Below are positions 35,735 to 43,914 of a stretch of 48,652 bases of DNA, piece after piece. The DNA is taken from assembly GCA_023392125.1 (NCBI GenBank), contig JAEVZS010000003.1, positions 1 through 48,652 on the forward strand. The letters run 5' to 3'. The notes beneath the pieces are model-generated. The model worked only from the letters and a program-made list of their open reading frames with translations, was not told the origin of the DNA and made no database searches. The DNA is from Bacteroidota bacterium. Lineage in GTDB: Bacteria; Bacteroidota; Bacteroidia; Cytophagales; Cytophagaceae. A program made the translations under genes and the position numbers. Numbering within the stretch: position 1 is the stretch's first letter; every line of letters begins with the position of its first letter.

Positions 35735-37108
35735 TTGAACAACGCATTCGCTAAAGACGATACCATAGTAGCGCTGGCTACTCCGCAAGGAGCCGGAGCC
35801 ATTGCCGTGATACGCATATCAGGTCCGCAGGCCCTGGCCATTTCGGATAAAGTATTTCAGGGCAAGCCGCTTAGTCTCCAGCCATCACATACAGTGCATT
35901 TCGGCACAATTGAAGAAAACGGCCATACTTACGATGAGGTAGTAGCCACTATTTTCAAAGGTCCCCGCTCCTATACCCGGGAAGACACCGTAGAGTTTTC
36001 CTGTCACGGCTCTGATTATATTGTCAAACAGATATTACAGCTGTTGATCCGCAACGGTGCCCGCTTTGCCAAAGCCGGTGAGTTTACCATGCGGGCATTT
36101 ATGAACGGCCGCTTTGACCTGGCTCAGGCCGAAGCGGTAGCAGACCTTATCGCCTCCGATTCCGAAATATCCCATCAGGCAGCGCTAAATCAGATGCGGG
36201 GTGGTTTTTCTGCCGAGATCAAAAAGCTCCGGGAACAGCTTATTCATTTTGCCAGCATGATTGAGCTGGAACTTGATTTTAGTGAGGAAGATGTGGAATT
36301 TGCCAATCGAGAGCAGCTCAAAGAGCTGATATACAATATCCGTCGTGTCATTGACGGACTTATTTCCTCCTTTTCGCTGGGGAATGTTATCAAAAACGGG
36401 GTACCGATCGTAATCGCGGGAAAACCCAATGCCGGCAAATCCAAGCTGCTCAATGTCCTCCTCAATGAGGATAAAGCCATCGTAAGCGACATTCCCGGCA
36501 CTACCCGGGATTTTATTGAAGATGAAATCATGCTGGGCGGTATTTCCTTCCGCTTTATCGATACTGCCGGACTACGCGAAACCAGAGATATCATTGAAGC
36601 CATGGGGGTAGAGCGTACCCGCGAAAAGATGCGCAGCGCTTCGCTCATTATATACCTCTTCGATGTCAATGTCTATGATGAAGACGAACTGATCAAGGAC
36701 CTTACAGAGCTGCGTAATATGGATGTGCCCTATCTTGTGGTGGGCAATAAAATTGACAAACGCTCCAGCTACCGGGAAGAATTCCGGAATTTTGACGGAA
36801 TCATCTATATATCTGCAGCCGAAAAAGCAGGTATTGATGAACTAAAAGAGCATCTGCTGGAAATGGTGACCTCCCAGACCATACGAAGCGGCAGCACCAT
36901 TGTAACCAATATACGGCATTACGAAAGCCTGCAAAAAACACGGGAAGCGCTCAATTCAGTTCTGGATGCTGTCAATCAGAATCTGACCGGTGATCTGCTG
37001 GCGGAAGATATACGGCTGGCGCTTTACCACCTCGGTGAGATCACAGGGGAGATTACAACGGATGATTTGCTGGATAATATATTCAGCAAGTTTTGCATCG
37101 GGAAATGA
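35735..37108 (+). CDS. mnmE: tRNA uridine-5-carboxymethylaminomethyl modification GTPase MnmE
   Basis: A 457-residue GTPase that with MnmG modifies the wobble U34 of certain tRNAs. The N-terminal formyl-THF-binding domain starts IVALATPQGAGAIAVIRISG. The G1 loop GKPNAGKS is at 229-236, IPGTTRD after it, DTAG at 276-279 and NKID further on. The C-terminal CIGK (454-457) with the conserved Cys is intact. The start is TTG 35735: an in-frame stop lies 18 bases upstream with no ATG between, and the next ATG would cut off the N-terminal domain. Confidence 0.96.
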   Translation: MNNAFAKDDTIVALATPQGAGAIAVIRISGPQALAISDKVFQGKPLSLQPSHTVHFGTIEENGHTYDEVVATIFKGPRSYTREDTVEFSCHGSDYIVKQILQLLIRNGARFAKAGEFTMRAFMNGRFDLAQAEAVADLIASDSEISHQAALNQMRGGFSAEIKKLREQLIHFASMIELELDFSEEDVEFANREQLKELIYNIRRVIDGLISSFSLGNVIKNGVPIVIAGKPNAGKSKLLNVLLNEDKAIVSDIPGTTRDFIEDEIMLGGISFRFIDTAGLRETRDIIEAMGVERTREKMRSASLIIYLFDVNVYDEDELIKDLTELRNMDVPYLVVGNKIDKRSSYREEFRNFDGIIYISAAEKAGIDELKEHLLEMVTSQTIRSGSTIVTNIRHYESLQKTREALNSVLDAVNQNLTGDLLAEDIRLALYHLGEITGEITTDDLLDNIFSKFCIGK

Positions 37109-37457
37109 GATTTCTCTCTGGTATCACTACAACTCTTTTCGTGGCATCCTCTATTGTTATTCTCTTTTTTACAAGCTAAGATCGCCTCCACAAGCAGGGA
37201 GAAATCATGCAGATAATTGATTCCGCATACAGAAATAAAACTCTGACTCATCCTCAATAGCATCTCATCAGGAGTTGAAGCAATTAACCTCTGATGAGAT
37301 AAAATACAAAGACTTCATCGTAGCGATAACTCAACCCCGTACTGACTTTGTATATTTATACATTTATATTTTTTTTGAAACACCCTACAATATATTAATT
37401 AACTTCAACTGTCTTTTTATTACCTTTATTTGAAATTTGAATCATCCTACAAATTAA
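37109..37457. other. Intergenic boundary before the type I R-M locus
   Basis: No gene is seen. A 10-bp perfect stem ATCTCATCAG (37262-37271) with CTGATGAGAT (37291-37300) and a 19-base loop may end mnmE transcription, though no T run follows. A possible promoter for the R-M operon pairs TTTG (37347-37350) with TATTTTTTTTG (37367-37377). Base composition becomes AT-rich here, consistent with the edge of an acquired segment. Confidence 0.4.
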
Positions 37458-38021
37458 ATGAAGGTAAAACTCAGCGATATTACCCAACTACAATTTGGTT
37501 TATACACCAAACCCTCAGATGAGGGAAATGCTGTCTATTTACAGGCAAAGCACTTTGATGATTGGGGTAATCAGACGGAGCAGATAGACACCTTCATTCA
37601 GATCGACCAAAAGAATGAATCTCACCTCTTGGAAGATGGCGACATTATTATGGTTGGAAAAGGAATGAGAAACTTTGCCTGGACTTATGACAAAGCATTT
37701 GGTCCAGCCATTGCCTCCTCTATTTTCTTTGTCATCAAAACAGACCGTTCAAGGGTGATTCCGGAGTTCCTTACCACCTTATTTAATATGCCCCAAACGC
37801 AGGCATATTTTCAAACCCTGGGAGCTGGCAGCTCCATCCCTTCCATTCGGAAATCCGAATTGGAAGCTTTTACTGTTAAGCTACCCTCATTGGAGCGTCA
37901 GCAAAAGGCTATTGCGATTAAGCAGCTACATTACAAAGACATGGAAATATCCAACAAGATCATTTCCGAAAAGCAAAAAGTATATCAGGCAGTCATTAAA
38001 GAAATTATTTCAAGCAAATAA
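37458..38021 (+). CDS. Half-size type I restriction S subunit (single TRD)
   Basis: A 187-residue protein equivalent to one half of HsdS. A target recognition domain (about 1-150) includes LLEDGDIIMVGKGM and GSSIPSIRKSELEAF. A C-terminal helix (ERQQKAIAIKQLH, then SNKIISEKQKVYQAVIKE) matches the conserved spacer of S subunits. Full-length S subunits have two such halves; half-size ones can dimerise to read a symmetric site. It precedes a second, full-size hsdS in the same locus, so it may offer alternative specificity or be a remnant. The gene ends 4 bases before the next. Confidence 0.8.
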   Translation: MKVKLSDITQLQFGLYTKPSDEGNAVYLQAKHFDDWGNQTEQIDTFIQIDQKNESHLLEDGDIIMVGKGMRNFAWTYDKAFGPAIASSIFFVIKTDRSRVIPEFLTTLFNMPQTQAYFQTLGAGSSIPSIRKSELEAFTVKLPSLERQQKAIAIKQLHYKDMEISNKIISEKQKVYQAVIKEIISSK

Positions 38022-38025
38022 CATC

Positions 38026-38448
38026 ATGCAATCATTAAGCGAGTTCATAAAAAGACAACAAAAATTAGCAGGAATTAAAACTTCATATGCTATTGAGGTA
38101 GTGTTCCATACAAATGATTCCGAATTAATTTTTGAACATAAAACGTATCAGCAATTCCAAAAAACTCAGAACAGATACACTTATCATCCTGAAGATAAAA
38201 ACATCCCTGTAAAAGGGCATTATCACATCTACCCAAGTAATAGCAAGAAAGAAATTTATGCAGTAAACTTAGATGGCACAGCCCATCACAAGAACAATAG
38301 AGGTTTTGAAGTTCCCAAAAAGGAAGCTACGGAATTGCGAAAACTTGGTGTGCAAATTCCAGATAATAGGATTCTTGAACACAAGGAGGTATTCATCAAT
38401 GAAAAATTAGAGTCATATTTCTCCATATTCATAGTAATAAACGAATAG
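38026..38448 (+). CDS. Unknown 140-residue protein in the R-M operon
   Basis: A soluble 140-residue protein without signal peptide or membrane segment. The middle reads IPVKGHYHIYPSNSKKEIYAV followed by LDGTAHHKNNRGFEVPKK, with clustered His and a beta-hairpin look. This recalls small polymorphic-toxin-like C-terminal domains with a GHYH and DGTAHH pattern, but no family is firmly recognised. ATG 38026 is used because an upstream frame from 37912 lies wholly inside the S gene. It sits 4 bases after the half-S and 1 base before hsdM. Confidence 0.7.
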   Translation: MQSLSEFIKRQQKLAGIKTSYAIEVVFHTNDSELIFEHKTYQQFQKTQNRYTYHPEDKNIPVKGHYHIYPSNSKKEIYAVNLDGTAHHKNNRGFEVPKKEATELRKLGVQIPDNRILEHKEVFINEKLESYFSIFIVINE

Positions 38449-38449
38449 C

Positions 38450-39985
38450 ATGAGTAAAAAAGCAATTACACAAAGCGAGATCAACAACATTGTTTGGAAA
38501 GCATGTGACACGTTCAGAGGCGTTATTGATCCTTCACAATACAAGGATTACATCCTGACCATGCTTTTCGTAAAGTACGTTTCGGATGTATGGAAGGACA
38601 AAAAGGACTTCTATGCTAAGAAATATAACAATGATGCGATACGTATACAAAGAGCATTGCGCAATGAACGCTTCCAGGTTCCCGAAACCTGTACGTTCGA
38701 TTACCTCTTTGAAAACCGTAATGCAGCCAATGTGGGTGAACTGATCAACACAGCTCTTGAAAGCATGGAAGATGCCAACCGCAGCAAACTGGAGCGTGTT
38801 TTCCGAAACATTGATTTCAACTCAGAAGCAAATCTTGGTCAAACCAAAGACCGAAACAGAAGACTTAAAAACCTCTTGGTAGATTTCTCAGCCCTTGATT
38901 TGCAACCCTCCCACCTGGAGGATAATGATGTGATTGGTGATGCTTATGAGTACCTGATTGAAAAATTTGCCAGTGATGCAGGAAAGAAAGCGGGAGAATT
39001 TTACACGCCAGCTCAGGTATCTAAACTCTTAGCCAAGTTGCTCAACCCGCAACCGGGCGACCGTATCATAGACCCAACCTGTGGTTCGGGTTCCTTGTTG
39101 ATCAAACTCGCCAAGCAGGTAGGAAGTAAAAACTTCTCGCTTTTCGGACAGGAAATCAATGGAAGCACCTGGGCACTTGCTCGCATGAACATGTTTCTGC
39201 ATGAGATTGATGATGCTACCATTGAATGGGGTGACACGCTCAACAACCCTAAGCTACTGGAAGGAGATAGTTTGCTTAAAGGAAACATTGTCGGGGCAAA
39301 CCCTCCATTCTCTCTCGATAAATGGGGAGCCGATAACGCTATCTCAGATCAGTTTAGCCGCTTCCACAGAGGTATTCCACCAAAGAGCAAAGGGGATTAT
39401 GCTTTTGTGTCACACATGATCGAATCTACTTACCACGACACGGGACGTGTAGGAGTTATCCTTCCTCATGGGGTCCTCTTCAGGGGAAGCAGCGAAGGAA
39501 AGATCAGACAACAATTGATTGAAGAAAATCTATTGGAAGCAGTAATTGGCTTACCTGCCAACTTGTTTTATGGAACGGGTATTCCTGCAACCATACTCAT
39601 TTTTAACCGAGCTAAAGGCGAGAATAAAGACATCCTCTTTATAGATGCCAGTGAAGGCTATGAATCCAGTACGAACCAGAACCGCTTGCGAGATACAGAC
39701 ATTGACAAGATTGTCAGCACCTATCGAGCATTCCAGAAGGCTACACCATTGACTACTGAAGATGGTGAAGTATTAGAGGAGAAATACGCTTACCGTGCTC
39801 CTATACAGGAAGTAATAGAAAATGAGTACAACCTCAATATCCCTCGCTATGTGGACACTTTTGAGGAGGAAGAAGAAATTGACATCCCAGCTTCACAAAG
39901 CAACATCAGGAGTTTGAAAAAGGATTTACTGATAGTAGAGCAGCAAATGGATAATTACCTAATTGAATTAGGGTTTAATGGATAA
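38450..39985 (+). CDS. hsdM: Type I restriction-modification DNA methyltransferase, HsdM
   Basis: A 511-residue adenine-N6 methyltransferase. An N-terminal helical domain (FRGVIDPSQYKDYILTMLF) precedes the catalytic domain. The AdoMet motif DPTCGSG is at 208-214 and the catalytic NPPF at 284-287, as in gamma-type M subunits. It methylates the site recognised by HsdS and also forms the core that HsdR joins. Its stop overlaps hsdS by 8 bases. Confidence 0.97.
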   Translation: MSKKAITQSEINNIVWKACDTFRGVIDPSQYKDYILTMLFVKYVSDVWKDKKDFYAKKYNNDAIRIQRALRNERFQVPETCTFDYLFENRNAANVGELINTALESMEDANRSKLERVFRNIDFNSEANLGQTKDRNRRLKNLLVDFSALDLQPSHLEDNDVIGDAYEYLIEKFASDAGKKAGEFYTPAQVSKLLAKLLNPQPGDRIIDPTCGSGSLLIKLAKQVGSKNFSLFGQEINGSTWALARMNMFLHEIDDATIEWGDTLNNPKLLEGDSLLKGNIVGANPPFSLDKWGADNAISDQFSRFHRGIPPKSKGDYAFVSHMIESTYHDTGRVGVILPHGVLFRGSSEGKIRQQLIEENLLEAVIGLPANLFYGTGIPATILIFNRAKGENKDILFIDASEGYESSTNQNRLRDTDIDKIVSTYRAFQKATPLTTEDGEVLEEKYAYRAPIQEVIENEYNLNIPRYVDTFEEEEEIDIPASQSNIRSLKKDLLIVEQQMDNYLIELGFNG

Positions 39986-41258
39986 GACAATCGAAATAGC
40001 ACACAAGACTAAGCATACTAAAGTTGGAGATATTCCAAAGGATTGGAATTTGGATAAACTTAGAAAAAATGTAATCGTCCTTTTCAGCAACGTTGATAAA
40101 CACATTAATGAGGATGAAATACCAGTTTCTTTATGCAATTATCAAGACGTTTATTACCATGATTATATAATATCCAGCATTCCGTTTTCAGCAGGTTCTG
40201 TAAAACCGTCAGAGTTTCACAAATTTCAACTTCACAAGGGAGATGTGATAATCACGAAAGACTCTGAAGATAGAAAAGATATTGCCGTACCAGCTTATGT
40301 GATCGAAGAAATCCCCAACTTGGTTTGTGGTTATCACCTCGCAATTCTAAGACCTAATGAAGCTCATTTGGATGGTGTTTTCCTATCTTTTTTACTGCAA
40401 TCTCATAACGTCAATCATTACTTCCAAAAACTAGCAAATGGTGTCACTCGCTTTGGATTAACTACTGAGTCAATAAAGAATGCATTAATCCCAGTTCCAC
40501 CACTCCCAGAACAGCAAAAGATTGCTGAAACTCTCAGCATTTGGGATTTAGCCATTTCCACTACACTTAACCTAATCGAAGAAATCAAACTCCGAAACAA
40601 AGGTCTTGCCCAACAACTACTTACCGGAAAGAAGCGGTTGAAGGGGTTTGAGGGAGAGTGGAATATGGTTTCACTTGGTGAGGTATTTACAGAGATAAAG
40701 GAATCCAACGATGGTGCAGAGAACCATCACGTGATGACGATTTCATCAACATTGGGTCTGATAACCCAAGAGTCTAAGTTTGATAGGATTATCGCTGGAG
40801 ATAGCCTTAAAAAATACACACTTCTTCAAAAGGGTGATTTTGCATACAACAAGGGCAATTCTAAAACCTACCCAATGGGTTGCATCTACCAACTACAGAA
40901 AGATTCAGCTTTAGTGCCATTTGTTTATATCTGCTTTAGACCTACAGATAAAGTCTACTCTGATTTCTATTCATTTTGGTTTTTGGAGCACGGTCTTGAT
41001 AGGCAGCTCAAAAAAATAATAACATCAGGTGCCAGAGGTGATGGTCTATTAAATGTAAGTAAGAAAGACTTTTTCAGATTAATTGTTCCATACCCAGCAA
41101 AGGATGAACAGATGTCAATTGCTTCAGTGCTTTCAGAAGCGGATAAGGAGCTGAAATTATTCCAACAACAATTAGACACCCTGAAAGAACAAAAGAAAGG
41201 CTTAATGCAAAAGTTATTAACGGGGGAGATAAGAGTTAAAACCAACAATGAGGAATGA
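39978..41258 (+). CDS. hsdS: Type I restriction-modification specificity subunit, HsdS
   Basis: A 426-residue S subunit with two target recognition domains. TRD1 covers about 1-170 and ends in PPLPEQQKIAETLS with the helix EIKLRNKGLAQQLLTGKK. TRD2 begins at GEWNMVSLGEVF (about 225) and ends with DEQMSIASVLSEADKELK and QKKGLMQKLLTGE. The paired conserved helices set the spacer of a bipartite DNA site. It overlaps hsdM by 8 bases and the next gene by 4 (ATGA). Confidence 0.96.
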   Translation: MDKTIEIAHKTKHTKVGDIPKDWNLDKLRKNVIVLFSNVDKHINEDEIPVSLCNYQDVYYHDYIISSIPFSAGSVKPSEFHKFQLHKGDVIITKDSEDRKDIAVPAYVIEEIPNLVCGYHLAILRPNEAHLDGVFLSFLLQSHNVNHYFQKLANGVTRFGLTTESIKNALIPVPPLPEQQKIAETLSIWDLAISTTLNLIEEIKLRNKGLAQQLLTGKKRLKGFEGEWNMVSLGEVFTEIKESNDGAENHHVMTISSTLGLITQESKFDRIIAGDSLKKYTLLQKGDFAYNKGNSKTYPMGCIYQLQKDSALVPFVYICFRPTDKVYSDFYSFWFLEHGLDRQLKKIITSGARGDGLLNVSKKDFFRLIVPYPAKDEQMSIASVLSEADKELKLFQQQLDTLKEQKKGLMQKLLTGEIRVKTNNEE

Positions 41259-42529
41259 ACATAACAATCACCATAGATAAATCCACTTTCCAATCTCTCA
41301 GCTTTCCGGAGCTGATGAGGCTTAGTAGCTATTACAAGCACAATGTAGCTCCTGTATTGGTGATGGAGATCCTTGGTGATCTGAAAAAGGAAACGCAAGA
41401 AGGCAAAACGCCATCTGACATTAGGGTTAAAGACTTTGCAACCAAGTTGTTCCCAATGTACAGTGTAGTCAATGCTTACTACAGGACATTGGTAAAGGGG
41501 GAACTATCCGGTGAACCGGTGGAAATGGATGGAAGACCCACCCTGGATATAGAGAAGGTTGTACAACCTGACGACCATAGAAAAGGAATGGTAGTCAGGG
41601 AAACGGCAGAAGAAAAAGCTATTTATAAGTGGAAGGATGGAAAGTTCACAGATGCTGACCATGACCTTTCACAGTTATGGAGAACCCTTACCACGCAAGA
41701 AAACCTTCTCAAAAACCTACAGAAAATTCTCCAGGCCACTGAGCATGAAAAACTGAAATCATTGGATCAGCTTCATGACAAAGTAACTTCCATCTTATCC
41801 AACCACAGTTTACAAGACCGCCTCCTTGCCTACATGATTGACAATTATGGAGAAGGAGAAATTGATGGCATGAGCATATTTTCACGATGGATAGCTGAGA
41901 ATCGTCCACTGATTACGGCCTTTGCACCCTACACAGCTCATTGCCTCAAAGTGGACCTCCTTTTTCACCTTGGGCTACAAAGTGAACTTATAGGTACACG
42001 CCCTACTAATCGTGTCGATTTGGAATACCTGTACTACCTGCCTTTTTGCAATGTATTTACCTCCAATGACAAAATACACAAACAGCTTGCCCCCCTTCTT
42101 ATCAGGGAGGATCAGCAATTCATTTTAGGCACAGAGCTTAAAAAGGACTTCAAGCAAATAGTGGAATATCTGGATAAAGAAGGCGAAGAAGCCAAAAAGA
42201 AATACGTCAATGAACCTCCCATCCTTGAAGATTCCCTGACCTATGGATTATGGAAAGAGTATTTCGATTATCCCAACAGCAGCAATATGAACCGGAACTT
42301 ATCGGAAGAAACACTTTCTAAAATGAAGGCCACTATGGACAAAATAATTAGAGCCTCAGAAGGTGAAAATGTGGACTTTGATGAAGGAGAAGCTAAAGAA
42401 TTTATCGTCAAGAAATCATATCTAAGTATGACTGACCCCTGTTTTTGTGGAAGTGGAAAACAAGTAATCGATTGCTGTATTCCGAGAGAGGAATTTATCA
42501 GGATCAGTCAAAAAAATAAAGACAAATAA
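41255..42529 (+). CDS. SEC-C motif protein of unknown function in the R-M operon
   Basis: A 424-residue protein with a C-terminal SEC-C zinc-binding motif at about 394-408 (DPCFCGSGKQVIDCC), the kind of zinc finger found in SecA tails and in many accessory proteins. The rest is mostly helical; an early segment reads FPELMRLSSYYKHN and the centre is rich in charged residues. No enzymatic motif is recognised. It overlaps hsdS by 4 bases and the next gene starts 1 base after its stop. Inference: it is an accessory partner of the restriction complex or a separate defence factor. Confidence 0.75.
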   Translation: MNITITIDKSTFQSLSFPELMRLSSYYKHNVAPVLVMEILGDLKKETQEGKTPSDIRVKDFATKLFPMYSVVNAYYRTLVKGELSGEPVEMDGRPTLDIEKVVQPDDHRKGMVVRETAEEKAIYKWKDGKFTDADHDLSQLWRTLTTQENLLKNLQKILQATEHEKLKSLDQLHDKVTSILSNHSLQDRLLAYMIDNYGEGEIDGMSIFSRWIAENRPLITAFAPYTAHCLKVDLLFHLGLQSELIGTRPTNRVDLEYLYYLPFCNVFTSNDKIHKQLAPLLIREDQQFILGTELKKDFKQIVEYLDKEGEEAKKKYVNEPPILEDSLTYGLWKEYFDYPNSSNMNRNLSEETLSKMKATMDKIIRASEGENVDFDEGEAKEFIVKKSYLSMTDPCFCGSGKQVIDCCIPREEFIRISQKNKDK

Positions 42530-42530
42530 T

Positions 42531-43199
42531 ATGAGCAAGACCTTCAACTTTTATTGTGATGAAAGTACCCACCTTCAAAATGATGGCATGCCATACATGA
42601 TGATTGCGTACATCAGTTCTGCTTACAGCCAGCTCAAGCAACACAAAGAACACCTGAAGTTGTTGAAGGGCAAGCATAAAGTAAAAGGAGAAATAAAATG
42701 GTCAAATGTATCCGGTGGCCAATACCCCTACTATGCAGACTTGATTGATTACTTCTTTGCCACCGATTTGGCTTTCCGCTCTGTCATCGTAAAGAAATCT
42801 CAGATTGATGACACCAGAGAGGGCTTTACCTACAATGACTTTTATTTCAAGATGTATTACCAGTTGCTACATCACAAGATCAACCTAGAATACACCTACA
42901 ACATTTACTTAGACATTAAGGACACGATCAGCCATAAAAAGCTGGCCACTCTCAAAGACATACTTAAGCACAATTCCTCCATACGGAATTTTCAGTTCAT
43001 ACACTCTCACGAGAGCAGTCTTATGCAATTGACTGACCTGATCATGGGGGCCATCAATTACAAGCTGCGAGGAGAAAGCAAGGTAATAGCAAAGAATAAG
43101 CTCATTGAGAAGATTGAAAGTCATTGCAAAACGCCTATCACCCAATCCACTCCTAAGAATGAGAATAAGTTGAACCTGTTCCACATTGACTTAAAGTAA
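42531..43199 (+). CDS. DUF3800 family protein
   Basis: A 222-residue protein of DUF3800, a family with an RNase H-like fold found often in defence islands and mobile elements. FYCDEST (Asp10) opens the domain, KGEIKW (52-57) follows, then a YLDIKD segment with Asp128 and QLTDLIMGAINYK with Asp169. The spaced acidic residues resemble the metal site of that fold, so nuclease activity is a fair guess, though family members are largely uncharacterised. It starts 1 base after the SEC-C gene. Confidence 0.85.
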   Translation: MSKTFNFYCDESTHLQNDGMPYMMIAYISSAYSQLKQHKEHLKLLKGKHKVKGEIKWSNVSGGQYPYYADLIDYFFATDLAFRSVIVKKSQIDDTREGFTYNDFYFKMYYQLLHHKINLEYTYNIYLDIKDTISHKKLATLKDILKHNSSIRNFQFIHSHESSLMQLTDLIMGAINYKLRGESKVIAKNKLIEKIESHCKTPITQSTPKNENKLNLFHIDLK

Positions 43200-43207
43200 T
43201 TGCCGGT

Positions 43208-43735
43208 ATGCCATTAAATCTCATTAAAACATATCCGCAGCTACTTGAAATCGCTCACATGAACGAATACCAACGCAATCAGTCATTGCAAGGTGTTTTC
43301 AATAGAGATTTTGTAGACAATGCAAACTTCAAATTCAAAGGCAAGCAAATTCGACCTACCAAACAGGATGGTGAGCCGCCTATGCAAACCCTTTTCAGGC
43401 ATCTGACAACCCGGGAGGACAAAGATGGGAAAGGCAAGAAATTGGGTTCGCGCTCATTTGAGATGGCAAGATCAGTGCGCTTGCATTGGATCAAACATCA
43501 TATCAATGAATTGAAGAAAGACAATGTTGAAGTCTTCAGTTATGAAGACCGCATAGATAGAAAGGACGTGATCCGCACCTATATCTACGATATAGACCAG
43601 GAATACGTGATTATTCTGGAGCCACAGCGTAGTGGCACAGATTATTATTTACTCACGGCATATCATCTGAATGAGCCGGGAGGTAAGAAACAAATTGAAA
43701 AGAAAAGGAAGAAGAAATTAGATGAGGTCTATTAA
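43208..43735 (+). CDS. Unknown basic protein, possible BECR-fold nuclease-like
   Basis: A 175-residue basic protein. A segment FEMARSVRLHWIKHHI is followed by YDIDQEYVIILEPQRSGTDYYLLTAY and a Lys/Arg-rich tail (KKRKKKLDEVY). The combination RLHWI and VIILE...YYLLTAY resembles phage-associated nucleases of the barnase/EndoU/ColicinE5-D/RelE (BECR) group; this is from memory and tentative. It starts 8 bases after the DUF3800 stop and overlaps the next possible ORF by 14. Confidence 0.65.
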   Translation: MPLNLIKTYPQLLEIAHMNEYQRNQSLQGVFNRDFVDNANFKFKGKQIRPTKQDGEPPMQTLFRHLTTREDKDGKGKKLGSRSFEMARSVRLHWIKHHINELKKDNVEVFSYEDRIDRKDVIRTYIYDIDQEYVIILEPQRSGTDYYLLTAYHLNEPGGKKQIEKKRKKKLDEVY

Positions 43736-43910
43736 AAGCGCAAAGCTCGGTACATATCTGGATGTATCGAGCTTCGAAACTCCTTTCTCCTATTATGGAA
43801 GAATGAGCAATGCAAATGTAAGAGTATTTTATGAGATTTCCAAGACTTATGTCTTGTCATCTGTTCTTCCTTCCTTTATACGAAACGCAAAAAACGAACC
43901 AAAAGTTTGA
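43722..43910 (+). CDS. Possible 62-residue protein ahead of hsdR
   Basis: A frame from ATG 43722 to TGA 43910 exactly fills the space between the 175-residue gene and hsdR, overlapping the first by 14 bases and ending 4 bases before hsdR. The peptide has no recognisable motif. A strong hairpin lies inside it, so this stretch may instead be an untranslated control region. Confidence 0.3.
   Translation: MRSIKSAKLGTYLDVSSFETPFSYYGRMSNANVRVFYEISKTYVLSSVLPSFIRNAKNEPKV
43743..43774 (+). repeat. Intra-operon hairpin before hsdR
   Basis: AAGCTCGGTACAT (43743-43755) pairs with ATGTATCGAGCTT (43762-43774), 13 pairs with one G-T, around a 6-base loop. It lies about 140 bases before hsdR. No T run follows, so it is not an ordinary terminator. 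Confidence 0.75.
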
Positions 43911-43914
43911 AATA

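Noticed and set aside
37458..38021. The half-S as a pseudogene fragment of hsdS
   Set aside because: It has a start, an intact recognition domain and spacer helix, no internal stop and operon-like spacing, so it is kept as a gene.
37912..38448. A 178-residue frame covering the 140-residue gene with an N-terminal extension
   Set aside because: The extension lies entirely inside the half-S gene in another frame; ATG 38026 gives a compact gene with a 4-base gap.
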